Translations under genes and position numbers: made by a program
Assembly: GCA_013397845.1 (NCBI GenBank)
Contig: VZTG01006780.1
Coordinates: 1,499,693-1,563,692 of the forward strand
From: Melanocharis versteri
Lineage: Eukaryota > Chordata > Aves > Passeriformes > Melanocharitidae
Length of the DNA stretch: 64,000 nt
Reading direction: 5' to 3'
In this document: positions 1 to 12,763 of the stretch, piece by piece
Position numbering within the stretch: position 1 is the first letter of the stretch
Layout of the letters: every line of letters starts with the position of its first letter
The notes under the pieces: model-generated
What the model was told of the DNA's origin: nothing
Seen by the model: only the letters and a program-made list of their open reading frames with translations
The model's database searches: none

Positions 1-3000
1 ATGACATGCTCTAAATTTGTGCTTTAGTTAATTCTGTGGGTACTTACAATACCTCTGGAATATGCTTTGTGATGTGATTAGCATAAAGGTAATCTTCCTA
101 ACAGATAGGGAAATAAAATAAATCAGGGTGCCTAATGTGAAAGGTAAAATTCCCAGACTCAGTTATTAAACCACAGAACTCCTAGAGACTTCAGCTAAGC
201 CAGGATTTCATTTAAAAAATTAAATAGCTTTTTAAAACAAACTCATATAAATCTGAAAGAAAAAGATGAGACATTAATGTGATTGTTTTTACAGGTGAAT
301 ACATTTCACTTTCCAGAATCATCTGTTTCATTATTCATCTACAACTGTAACAGAGCAGCTCTTTGGCTTTACTGGCATCGTTTTCTAATCCTGTTCCAAA
401 GACAGTGACTCAACAGGTGTCAGGGTAGGCTTCAAAACAAGAGTAAGGCTGATAGCTCATTTTCACTCAATTAAAAATATTTATGGGATTAATAGTCATA
501 TATTATGGGTAACTCAAGATGTTTGAAGTCCTAATCTGGTGGATATACAATTCAAAAGAGTTAAGCCTTTCAATGCTTATTTTGACTGAATGACTTCCCA
601 TAAATTTAAATTAGTCAAAGAAAAGTTTCCGTGGAGATCCCTGATCACTAGCAAACAAGCTGAGGATTCATACTGCCATTCTGCAGGCTTTAGAAATGGA
701 TTTTACTCATAGTAGTGTGAACCAGCCATAATTATACCTCAGTAGATCAACTAAGAACAAAACTGTGAGAAAAAAAAGCAGGAACACTGGTGACTTAAAA
801 AGCAGAATAAACATATTTTTCTTATCAACTGTCCTTTTTACTGAACTAATCACCCCAAATCCCAAATTTCCTCACATTTATTTCTCACACTCCTTAGTAC
901 CTACTGCTTGTCACAAACTAGGGTTTAAACACTGCACTACAGCCACTAACTAAACGAACATTCCTGCATTATTTTTTTTACATCTGGATATGGAATTACT
1001 TTCTATTGAGCTGTCATTATTATGGTGGGAGTTTTTTCACAGCACACGTGTATTTGGGTTTGAAGTTGTCACTATTTGGCTGTAGCATTCATTTAAATAA
1101 ACCTTACTTCTTTAACATGTCGTCCTAGAATGGCCCTTGTACACATCCGTTCTCATGCGTGGATTGAGTGGGTCCCCCAGAGGGGAAGGCCATTTTCTCC
1201 CATTTTCATACCAACATACTCTGTAAGTGTAGGATCACTTAAATAATACATTAAACAGAAATTCACGGCCTTGAGAGTTCTGATACGTAAAGCACGTTCC
1301 CTTGCATGCCAGAAATCCAAGGGGTGCTAAAGCAGGGTTGCCATCTGGGGATTGAAATCCCACATCCTCACTACTGTAGGGTTTGCCTGAGAATGTGCAG
1401 ATGGGTGACATAGCAGACATCCAGGCATTTCTGAGGAAACAGGAAAAAACCTACTGTCTTCTGTGACCTTCACATGCCTTGCCTGTTCTCAGGTATTTTC
1501 CTGACTGCTAAGCCAGGAGCCAGTCCTGCTGGTGGTCCTGTTGTCTCTGCCTGATTAGAATTGCAAAAGGAAATATTTCTCTGGTTGGTGATACAAACCA
1601 CACGTAACAATTCTAGGAAATTCTGGTTGTCAAAAATAGATTTACTTTTTAAGAAGTAAACTATATGAATTAAAAAGTCCTCCTCATTTTATTCTCCAAT
1701 TCAGGAAATGCCATGAGGTGACACAAATTTTTCATTTACTGATGCCTGAAAAGAGGAAAGCTGATTCCATTTCAGACACCATCAGATAATACTTTTGCCA
1801 GAGGATGTTATTACAGTTTTAAGCTAAATATATAATATAAATAACCTGTCTTCTGCTATACAAAAAATCACTACTGGCTGGAAACAATTATTGTGAGATA
1901 ATACATGGAAGTTTGCCAGCCGGGCTTGTTACATTTTCTAGCTCTACATTTATAATTTACATTAGTGCACAGCACTATCTCCAAGCACAGCCAAGGCTCT
2001 GCTGCTCTATTTATGAACCTACTTTACGTATCAGTGGCAAAATTATAAGGCTGAAGTAAACCATGCAGTGAAGTAATCTAAACTAAACCTTTAGAAGATA
2101 TTAATTTCTATTCAGGAGATAAGCACCACCTTTAAGTGGACCACATTCAGTATGAGTGAATTATTATTCCAATTATTCGGCCAGCTTTACAACTTGCCTG
2201 TGGCTCAATGCCAGCATTTTGCTTAGTAGACTAATGAAAATTTGATTATCAAAGGCACCAGGTCAGCTGCACACACAGCGGCAGTCAGGGGGCAGAGAGT
2301 GAGCTGTATCAGCCACCTCAGTCAGACACAAGGCCAAGGAAGTGTTCATTATGTCATTTTATTGTGTCAGTAATAAAATTAACCAAAAATGCTCCCAGGA
2401 GCTATCTGAGCCTAAGAACAGGTGGCTGTGTTTTCAGTTCCAGTTTTCCCTGCACCAGTGATCTGCAGAGAAGGGTAAAGTGTGGGAAAGAATGTCCTGC
2501 TGAGCCTGCCCTAGGACAAGGGACATTCATGGAGGAAGCTGTCATCCCTCCTGTGCCCACAAGTGTTTATAAGGGTAGGCAGGGCAGACACGCACAGGGA
2601 AGGCAAGGGAGAGTACAACTTCAACAATTTTTTGCATTCCTGGATCAGCAAGCTGCAGTTTTGCTGGAGGTGAAATCCTAGGAAAGCCAGTGACAAGATC
2701 TCACAGGCAGATCATAGGACCAGACTTCTAGAGAGAAAACACACCCTTATCATGTAACAGCTTGTCAGCAACCTCAGAATACAACAGAGCATGCTCTGGG
2801 AGGGTTGTTATAATGTCACCTGTATTTTCTTGGTCTGGTCACAGAAAACTGGAAAAATCTCTTTGGGAACAAAGGTCTGGATGGAGATAAGGCTGCATTT
2901 GCAGTTCGTGGTTCCTGCGTGATTTGCTGTGGAAAAGGCTAAATGTGGCTCCATTCAAAATGTTGAAGTTTGCCCCTGGGAAACATTCTGCCGGTGAAAT

Positions 3001-6000
3001 GAAAGTGTGGAAACTGTGCGGATGCCTGCTTTTAAATGGCTGTGTGAGAATGAAAGTTTTGTTTCCCTTTTCACTTTTATTTCCTTATTCCTTGCACGAT
3101 AGTTATTTTAGAGTGAAAAAAGGAACAGGAGCAAAAGGGCTTGCTTGGCTTTTTGATGTTGGGCCGAATGCTTTGTCTATAGCAGAGATGGGACTCTGGG
3201 GTGGGGGAAGGTTGTTGCAAGGCTCTGTCAGCTGCTGTGCTGCAGATGCCACTTCTCCTGACTGCCAGGGTGTGGGCAGGAGTCCGGCACCTGGGAGGGC
3301 AATGTTGGTCAGAGGGAAGATACCCTGATTTGTGCTTCTCATCCATCTGACATGTGCCAAAACTCTGCAAAAGCAGGATTTGTACTAAATAACTTTGGGT
3401 CCCCAGTTCAAAGTCCATAAATTAGGATAGTCATCTGTCTTACTGGCAGATTGTGGGAGGACATCAGTCTTCACAAGCTCTTATGACAGCCTAAAAACCT
3501 GAGTCACCTGCTGGAGGCTCCCATCTCTTCCAGCTGACTGCAGAGGGACCAAGGAAGGTCATCTTCCTCAGCTTAGCACCCCAGACTATGGGAGATGAGT
3601 CTGGGCTGTACAAATGGCCACACAAACAGAACTGCTGTGATTCAGCCCTTGGGAAAAATAACCAGAAAAGGAGAAGGTGGTGCATATGGCTTGGCAGAAA
3701 GCAAGAGGGAAAAGCAAGAGAAATAGGGAAGGCAAAAGAGAAGAAGGGGAAGAAATAGAAAGGAATGAATGTGAGCTGTAAGAGGGAAAGCAACTGCCAA
3801 AGGGAAATAACAAAGAGACTACAGGGATAAAGTGTCTGAGGGATCATGCAGAGGAAAGTCAAAAGCAGAGGAGTGACAAGCCTGAGCATTCCGTGGAGAA
3901 GCTCATCCCTGTGCCTTGGCAGAGGAGAAGCAGCTGCCTGCAGCCACCAGTCACTGGCTCAGGCACCTCCAGGGCCTGGAGGGAGCCCTGCACGAAGGAC
4001 ACTGCAGTTTGCTCTGTTAGGGTCACTCCGTGACAGCCCCTTCTGCCATTCCTGGTAACAGCAGAAATTTAGCCCTTGGTGGTCGGCAGCCAGAGAATGG
4101 AATTGTCTTTTCCTCATGGCAAATATACAGTAGACACAGGGCAGGGTTTCTGACGTGTGGTAACAGCAGGAGGAATTTTTCAGCTTTCTGTTTTCAATTC
4201 TCTTTTAGACGTGAAATAGTCAGCAAATTATTCAGTGCTTTTTCCTTGTTCTGCTGCCAAAATTATCTCAGCATGACCAAGGTAACATAAGCACAGAGAA
4301 GCCCTCAAACATATTCACTGGGTACTGGAAATCTCTGGAAACACTTTTGGTTTAATTGTTAAATGTCTTTCATACTTAAGATGTACTTGGAAAGTTACAC
4401 AAATCTGTATGTTATACAAATCCAGTGATTAAGAGTCACTTACTGGTTCGTAACAGTAAATATACTGCTGAATGGCAAAGTTAAGTATGATTAATAGAAA
4501 AGAATGTGGGAGACATTAGCCAGTGTAATGGCTTTAATAGGGTCTATTATCTTTAATGGAGTTTTTACAATTGTGCACACATGTGTACCCACTGTGAAGA
4601 CACCAAATTACAAATAAAACTCTGGTAGAGCCAAGCCACAACTTGCCTATTTAGACCATTGATAATAGGACCACCCTTGCAGCTGGATTAAGCACTGTAA
4701 AATGTAGTGAGATTCATTTTCTCCTTGAGAAACCTTCCTGATCACCACTTGGTGCCGCGAGGAAGAGTTCCTGAGGGGTGAGCCTGCACATCTGGGAAGC
4801 AAGCAGATCCAGGCTGCGGTACAATGTGCCCAGAGCTGCAGCGAGAGGAGAGGCAGAGGGAGGCACAGAGGAAATTCTCACAATTGCCTGTTTCCCCGCG
4901 ATGCATTAAGTGACTGAGTGATCACAGGCCACAGCTGAATTACAGAAGTGAGTCACAGAGTTCAAAACAAGAGCATCCACTAATTGTTTCATGGAAGAGG
5001 CTCAGGGAAGTCTGAAGAAGGATTTTGTAGGATATTCTTTTACTCATTGTGAGCTTTGTAGCCTTTTGTAGCAAAGCCAGCCGTTCTGATCTGAGAGTTT
5101 GTTTTACGACTCATGGCCCAGGGAGGGCTTAGTTCCAGGGCTGGGCATCCATCCCTCATGGGCAGCTTTGTCTGCTGTGAGCCCGGAACAGCTTTGGAGT
5201 TGTCTTCTGGAGCTCTCAGACACCACCAGATGGTCAATGGGAGGAGGGGATAAATGGCCTTGTTCCCAGTTTAGCTGCCCCATCAGCTCTGTGTGAATGT
5301 TTTGGTGAGTTTGATTAAGATTTGTTCACCTACATTTCAGGTGTTCAGGGCAAGAAGATGATCTGTAATTTTATTTTAACAAATATCTCTACCCCAAGCC
5401 TGTAGACTTGGGTAAGATGTCTCAGTGATCCTCCCTTGAGCCTTGCTCAGTGGAGCTGTAGAGCCACATACAAAGGACGTTCATCCACTGGCAGATTGCT
5501 CTGCTGAGGTGGTCACTGAGGATGAAGATGGCTTCACAGTGCTTATTTTCACAGGGTTACAAGCACACTGCAAGTTTATGGCTTGGGCCTGCCTTGTGGC
5601 TGTGCTTTGGCCCTTCCCTGCCCCTTCCTGACCGTCACCCTCAGCAAGATGCTGCAGTAAAGGCACACACAACCCACGCGCTTTTACAGTGCTGATTCCC
5701 TTGATCTCTTTGGCCTGTGTCTTGGACAAAGAACCTGTTACACCTTCTGGGTAACTCAGCTCCTCCATAAATGCTCTCGCCCCTGATTTGCCTGATTTGT
5801 GTCATGTCCCTCTCCCACAGCTTCACCTCTGTTGTGCTCCAAGTTATCGGGATCCAATTTTCAGAATCCAGGAATGCAGAAAATAGTCCAGGATCCAACC
5901 TGCACTAGTGGTATAGAAACATCTGCCAAGAATCTCTTATTGTATGCTGTGTTACCATGTACTCATTTCTCTAGCTAATTCAGATTTGTGGTCTCCAGCT

Positions 6001-6425
6001 GCTGTCCAGTTGGTAATCCTGAGCTTTTCCCTTCTGCTGCTCTCTCTGTCCTTGGAGACATGAAGTCTCCTCTCATTCTTGCCATCAACTTTCTGCTTCC
6101 ACATACCTGCCTGAGACAGGAAATGATCACAGCCTATCTGCTGGACTGTTGTTTTCTGAGCTAAGGCTTATTCAGCACCTCAGCACTCTTTACAGGACTT
6201 CCTTAGAGATCAAAGCTAACCAAGGCTCAGTGACTCATTTGTCTGGAGACATGCTCTTTTCTAATTTCAGTCCCAACCTGAAGATAAAAAAATCAACAGA
6301 GGAAGCAGATGAATCAAAATGGGATTTGCAGTTTGGTGGAGAAAAGACCTGTGAAGGCAGATTTGCTTGGCGGAAGCTCAGCTGGGGGGTTCAGAGGCAG
6401 GCAGGAAAGACTTTATGCAGATACA
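1..6425. other. Non-coding sequence, nothing recognised
   Basis: AT-rich to moderate-GC sequence with only short frames lacking family features. A purine-rich stretch at about 3.66-3.79 kb makes long frames on the opposite strand by composition. If gene order is conserved, this side would lead towards DISC1 on the minus strand, but no DISC1 exon could be identified. Confidence 0.5.
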
Positions 6426-6427
6426 GT

Positions 6428-6516
6428 GATTTCTTCCCATTGAGATGATATGGGCACAAATGCCCAAGAGGTAAGGCCCCTTCCAACCCAAACCACTCTA
6501 TGATTTTATTATGATC
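6428..6516 (+). mobile_element. CR1 LINE, 3' tail
   Basis: The segment contains CCCCTTCCAACCCAAACCAC followed by TCTATGATTTTAT, the hallmark 3' end of avian CR1 elements. It is 5'-truncated to under 100 bases, as is usual for CR1. Confidence 0.8.
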
Positions 6517-6580
6517 TCACCCTTGTATTTTTCTGAGTGAAGAAATTGAACAGTGGCTGCTTCTGGACCTGTCCTCCACT

Positions 6581-6722
6581 AAGTGGAAAAATTAGCAGAC
6601 TGGTCCCTGCTGTTGGCAGGAGCTAGGCTCCTTTGCATTTTTTCTTCTATCTGAATTTTTATAAAAAAAGAGGACAAACTTTTTTCCATTGACAAAAAAA
6701 AAGTGGAAAAATTAGCAGACTG
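6581..6722 (+). repeat. Pair of 22-base direct repeats, 120 bases apart
   Basis: AAGTGGAAAAATTAGCAGAC plus TG occurs at 6581-6602 and again at 6701-6722. The sequence between is unrelated and no third copy was noticed. Confidence 0.8.
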
Positions 6723-8189
6723 AGAAAGTGAACAAAAATTAGATACTTTTGCCAAAAACTGGGAATTTTCCATGCTTTGCACTTGGATTTAATGCAAAGT
6801 CCATTTGGAGTTAAAGGTACTCGCCAAATTATAATCAGGAAAGTGAGAGATAGCAAAGAGATCAGAGAGGATTCAGAGGGAGCCCAAGTTAGTGGAGAAC
6901 TATCACATTTGGGGACCATTTACTAGAATAGTAACACTTATGGTCTTGTATTTAAAACAACAGCTTGGTCTCAGCTGTCTAAAAAAACCCATTGCATTAC
7001 TGCCAAGTCATTAGCTTACAAAGCTCCAGGCCCTGTCTACACACAAGCCTGCCATCAGTTTAACTAAAATCACTATTTAATCCATTTAGAGCAATCAGCA
7101 CAACCCTTTTTTTGGGTAACCAAATTAACCTAAATCAATACAAGCCTGTTGCAAACAGAGACAAACAATTTAAGGACATCGACATCAAAACCTGCATTAG
7201 CTCAGGCAGTGCGAGTTTTGTGGCGAGGCAGGAGCTCAGGTCAAGCCAGGGAGATGCTGCCACGGTTCTCTTTGGACCACAGAGCTGTGCCTGAAGTACA
7301 TCCAGCAGCAGCTTTGTGTTGAGGTGCCCAAGTGGTCTCTCCTGCTACATGCAGGGTCTGGACCCCACCTCCTCTCAGAGCCATGCCCTGCTGTGTTCAG
7401 GAGCCATGGCCACTCACCCTGTCCTCTTCCCAGCCCTGAGCCCTGCATGACAAAACCCAACCAGTTTCCTGGGGGAGCTTGAGGGGAAAGGTTCGAGATA
7501 TGGCTTGCTCCTGTAGAAATCATTCAGCTTCAACGGCCCAGGAAACCTCGTTTAAACTCTATTCTCCTGTGCTGAAAAACATGAGAGTGTAAGTACAGAC
7601 ACAGCTCTTTATGACAACACCCTCCCTCGCCGCGTTTGCAGCTGCCTGGGCAAGAGACCAGGTCTCCTCTCCGGAGACCTCCCGCACCCTTCTCCTGGGA
7701 GACAAGGAGGAAAACACGAGCAGCAGCAGCTGGCCAGGGCACAGGCTGTTCCCCCAGGGTGTGCAGGTCTTGGTTGCAGTGCTCAGCCCCTGCAGGGGCT
7801 GCCCAGCGCTCGCCCATGCTGAAGGACGGGGACAAAGCTCCCAGCAGGGCCACCCTCCAGCCAAACACAGCACTTACCTGAAAGGAGCCTGGGCTCAAGG
7901 GGGGCTCAGGGGGTTCCTCAGCTCAGTTTGCTTTGTTGGGTCAGTAGCCTGCAGTGCCTCTCGCTCTCCAAGGGCTTGCCCAGCCCCACTTTGAGTCTGC
8001 TTCAGCTTTCGGCCCACACAGCATCCACAAGTGAGGGATTCCCCAGCTCCCCATCCACTGTGCAAGGCACAGCCCCTGGTGCTTGCTCTGAGTCAGGCTA
8101 TGGCCAGCTGCAGCTGATGGTGTCTAATTCTTCTTTTGGCAGAGACAGTGTGTGGTTGCTCCATATCCATCTTTATGGCACACGTAACT
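6723..8189. other. Non-coding, with GC-rich patch at 7.2-8.1 kb
   Basis: The GC-rich part opens overlapping frames on both strands (for example 7611-7994 plus and 7530-7898 minus), none with a recognisable domain. I regard these as compositional. A first exon of an unidentified gene cannot be excluded. Confidence 0.4.
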
Positions 8190-8368
8190 CTGTAGGCCTC
8201 TATCAAACCTTCCCTATCCAGCCCACTGGACTTGCAGTTTCCTTTCAGATAGAAACTAATCCCTACCTTTAGTCATTCTTTCTGCCTTTCTCTGGACCTT
8301 TTCCAGTTCTGCTATATCCTTTCTGAGATAAGGGATCAGAGTCACACTCAAAAGCAGGTGACCCAAGG
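8190..8368 (-). mobile_element. CR1/L3-type LINE fragment
   Basis: Read on the minus strand, the segment carries ATCTCAGAAAGGATATAGCA followed by GAACTGGAAAAGGTCCAGAG, the well-known end of the CR1 second ORF. It is diverged and truncated, so probably old. Edges are approximate. Confidence 0.7.
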
Positions 8369-10370
8369 ATTCATACAGTTACATTTATACAGCATTTCCT
8401 TGCCTTTATTCCTAGTCCTCAAAATACCTAACGTAAGACTGGTTTTTTTCGCTTACTGACAATAACTGAGCAGATATTTTTCTTAGAAAAAAATCCCAAT
8501 ATTTTGAAGGAGGTACACAGGGATTATTTTTCCCTTTGTATTACTTCACATCTACCTGCACTCAGTGTTTCCCCATCCTGTCACTCTGCAGGTCCATATT
8601 GCTCTTCTTCACATTTTTTAGTCACCTGTTGTCTTTACTACAGTGGATATCTCACTGTGAGCAAACTCTTTCACCTCACAGCTCACTTTCTTTTCCACAT
8701 CTTTATGCGTATGCTCCATATGTGTGCACAGGGCAGCGGGAGGGAAGTGCATGGGAAATAAGGCAAAAATCCAAGTATGGACTCATTATTAGTTATCCCA
8801 TTTTCAGCTGTTGCATCAGCAAACGTCCATGGTAACACCTTACAGTAAAATGTGATTCCCAAAAGCAAAGGAGACCTGAATCAGAAAAGCAGGGCCACAG
8901 GCAGGCCAGGGAAGGGCTGCCAAGTTTCAGAGACACCTTCATAGCTGCCTGTCTCCGAGTTTTCCTGCCGCCCAGAGGGAGCATCAAGCTCAGCTCTGAG
9001 AGGTCCTGATGACCTCAGGGAGAGCTCTGAGCTTTGACCTGAGGCGAAGCTGCAGGATGTAGCTGCTGAGTTTCGGCAGCTTACGGATGCCACTAACTTC
9101 CATTAAACTCTTTTTACTGAAGACACCAGCTGGAATCTCACTGGTGTTTATCATAAACACTGAGAGGACTCGAACTGTCTCTGACCTTTATACATGTGCA
9201 TGTTGGGTCCTGAGCATTCAGAGGTTCACAAATGAAATCTCTCTTTGTTAAGCTGTGGCAGAAAAAGACGGAAATCCCTCTGGAACCTGTGATCTTCCAG
9301 AGGCAAAGGAACTGCTCTAAAACAAACCAGCATCTCCTTCCTCCCATGGCTATAATCCAGAAAGCAGTTTACATTAATGAGGTATCTGGTCCACAGCTAA
9401 GCTACAAAAAGCCAAAGACAATTTGACATAAAACAGGGCTAATTTTGTACTGCAGAATGCCTGGGTAGCAACAGATGTCTGCAGCCATGTGTCCAGACAC
9501 ACCAGCCTCACCTGATCTTTTCCAGTGTGCCAGCCCTCCACCCTGGAGCTGGGTACAGGACAGGCAGGAACTGCGGGCGTAAGAACAGGAGATCTATGCT
9601 GTTCTCTGGCTTTCAGTCCCAGAGTGGGTATCCTGTGAAAGGTACCCTGTAGGAGAAGGACCTTAAATTACCCTTGAATGACCTTTAGAAGAAGAACCTC
9701 CAGGGTGACAGTGCCACCATTTCTAATTCTATTGATGTGATTTTATAAGCGATTATGATCAATGTCTTTCCACTGGGGCAATCCAAGTGACGACCTTGGC
9801 TGTTATCCCTTTTAAAAGCCTGATGTTTCATCATCCCTCTGCTGTGGTGCATGCCTGGTCTCTCCTGGCCTGAGGCACCCCTGAGCAGCACAGGGCAAGG
9901 AAGAGACAAAGGACCAGGACAACAAAAGGGACCAAATCACCTTTAGCGTTAACTGGGCAATGCCCCAGGGCTTAACCACCAACTCCAGCCCCCTTCTGTT
10001 CAGAGAGCGCAGCACAGCCACTTCTTTTATCCTGCAGACACACAGTGGGTTTGGAGCCTCCCGTGTTTCTACCTGAGGGTTTTCTGTGACAACAGTCAGG
10101 GCAGGGAAGAATGCACACACGTTCACACATGCAGAAGCATTTGATTTCATACTAGGAGTTCAACAGCTAAAAAAGGCTTGCGTTTTCTTGTATGGGCAGC
10201 ATGATTAGAACACAAATTAAGGAATTTAGGACTCTGGTCTATAAATCCTTGTAGCACTGGTACTCCTTCAAAGTACTAGTTCAATAAGAACATTTGTATA
10301 ATTCACAAATCTGCAAGTACACATCTTGTCAAAGTTTCTCATGGCTTTTTATTTATTTGTCTTCAAAACA
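8369..10370. other. Non-coding, nothing recognised
   Basis: Short unlinked frames only. No repeat family or conserved protein was recognised here. Confidence 0.5.
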
Positions 10371-12763
10371 CTATATACAAATATGATGGGATATAAAATA
10401 GAAATATGCTATTCTCTGGTATTCCCCAGATTTCCAAGTAGTAAAGTATGTGGAGAGTAAAAATTATTACTATCAGAGACCTAACTCGGTCTAAAAATGA
10501 AATTTACACCACATCAATAATTGTGTTTATAAGCACTTAAAGAGAAAACAGTAACTTGTAACTCAAAGCCAAAAGCTTGAGCACTCCAAAGGCTGGACAC
10601 TAGGTGGCAGAAAAATTATACGTTCTCCAGTAACTGACAAATACTCTTCCTTTTAGCAAGAAGGGAGGCCCGGGGAAATTATAGCCTGAATCTCAAATAA
10701 ATTGCAAGTTTATAGCTGCCCTGCTTAACCTGATCAGTTAAAAAGAGCACAGACTCTGTTAAAGTTGGTTTTTTTGCTCCTGAAAAGCAACATTTCTCCA
10801 ATAGCCCATCAACCAGGAGCCATCACAGGCAGATGCTAAGCTGAAAAGGCTGGAAAAAAGGCTTGGGAAGGGGGCAAAGGAAACAGGTGTTAGCACATGT
10901 CCTGCCCACACCCTGCCCTCCTCTTCGCGCCCCCCAGCAAAGATATAGAAACCATAAAGAAAATAATTAATAAATATAAAATAACAGGCATCAGGACTTT
11001 ATGAAGGCGAGCAGGAGGTTCTGCACTAGCATTTCCAACATCATCCCCTGCTCGCCGGGCAGATGTAAATGCAGGCCTGTGGCGGGTCACAGACATGCAC
11101 ACGCGAGTGACCGTGGCATTTTGGTGGTGCAGCTTCTGGCCTTGGCTGGCTCTCGGGAGCAGAACGAGCTCAGGCTCCCATTGGTGGGAGCAGGGCTGGA
11201 GGTTAAAGAGNNNNNNNNNNNNNNNNNNNNNNNNNNNNNNNNNNNNNNNNNNNNNNNNNNNNNNNNNNNNNNNNNNNNNNNNNNNNNNNNNNNNNNNNNN
11301 NNNNNNNNNNNNNNNNNNNNNNNNNNNNNNNNNNNNNNNNNNNNNNNNNNNNNNNNNNNNNNNNNNNNNNNNNNNNNNNNNNNNNNNNNNNNNNNNNNNN
11401 NNNNNNNNNNNNNNNNNNNNNNNNNNNNNNNNNNNNNNNNNNNNNNNNNNNNNNNNNNNNNNNNNNNNNNNNNNNNNNNNNNNNNNNNNNNNNNNNNNNN
11501 NNNNNNNNNNNNNNNNNNNNNNNNNNNNNNNNNNNNNNNNNNNNNNNNNNNNNNNNNNNNNNNNNNNNNNNNNNNNNNNNNNNNNNNNNNNNNNNNNNNN
11601 NNNNNNNNNNNNNNNNNNNNNNNNNNNNNNNNNNNNNNNNNNNNNNNNNNNNNNNNNNNNNNNNNNNNNNNNNNNNNNNNNNNNNNNNNNNNNNNNNNNN
11701 NNNNNNNNNNNNNNNNNNNNNNNNNNNNNNNNNNNNNNNNNNNNNNNNNNNNNNNNNNNNNNNNNNNNNNNNNNNNNNNNNNNNNNNNNNNNNNNNNNNN
11801 NNNNNNNNNNNNNNNNNNNNNNNNNNNNNNNNNNNNNNNNNNNNNNNNNNNNNNNNNNNNNNNNNNNNNNNNNNNNNNNNNNNNNNNNNNNNNNNNNNNN
11901 NNNNNNNNNNNNGCCCACCCACCCATCCTGACATATGGCACCATGGCTGCCATAGGACATACCAGGCCTTATCTGAATGCAGGAATACCAGACCTCTCCC
12001 CTCAGAGTCAGAGCACTATTCCCAAATTTGGAGGTGCAAGCAGACAACCCTACCTAAGAAACCGATCGATTCCTCTTCCTGTATGGACACATCTCACCCC
12101 AGGATTCCAGCTAAACATGGAAAGGACTGAACCATGGGATGGACATGGGCCATGGCTCAAAAGAACAGGACAGCCTGAGAAAGGATAAGTAAAGAAAGGG
12201 AAGAAAAAGAGAGGGGTTTGAAGCAGCAATGCCAGCGAAATGGACACGTAAACAGCACTCAAGGGGAAACTGTGGTCACCGTAAGCATTCCTTTATGTTA
12301 AAAACTGTATCTAACCATGTCTCTAACAGCTGCAGATGATGGCAATTCAAACATCAAGGTTTGTGGCTACCAGTGTGGGAGTGAAGAGAATGTGAATGGG
12401 AAGTTGGGTCATATGGGAGCTGAGAGTTTGTTCATTAGTGACAGCATGACTGGAAGCCTGCAAACCCTGCTCAGTCCAGGACCTGCAGGTTCTCAGCTGC
12501 TCAGGAAATCAAGTTCCCCTTATTTATAGCCCAAGGCTAGATCAATGCATTGGGGACCCTGTGGTAATTTTAAATTCAGTTCCTTTGGTCAACTCCAAGT
12601 CTCTCTTATAGCTGAGTCACTTGGTTTCAAAGTGTTGCTTCCAACTTCTTGCAGGGCTGTCTTCCTGTCCCATGTCCTCCCCAGTCCCACCCTACTTGCA
12701 TGTGCACCCGCTGTCCCATGGCTCAGCTTGCTCTTCCTCCATGCTGTCCCACTTCTTGCCACN
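10371..12763. repeat. False tandem duplication, broken copy (assembly artefact)
   Basis: Bases 10371-11210 recur at 12764-13603 and bases 11913-12762 recur at 14664-15513, with no difference in the stretches I compared base by base. The two halves flank an N run here but are joined by real sequence in the second copy. A lone N at 12763 marks the join. The simplest reading is that a contig pair and a longer contig covering the same locus were placed in series. Confidence 0.93.
11211..11912. other. Assembly gap (702 Ns)
   Basis: An unbroken N run. Its real content is very probably the 1060-base segment 13604-14663, so the gap was undersized by 358 bases. Frames reported across it are meaningless. 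Confidence 0.97.

Noticed and set aside
3491..3889. 132-residue minus-strand frame rich in F, L, S and P, like a membrane protein
   Set aside because: It is the shadow of a purine-rich tract on the plus strand; hydrophobic runs follow from the base composition, and no start context or family match was seen.
10890..12188. Long frames of 243-395 residues on both strands
   Set aside because: They run through 702 Ns, where no stop codon can be seen. Their non-N ends belong to the duplicated non-coding block.
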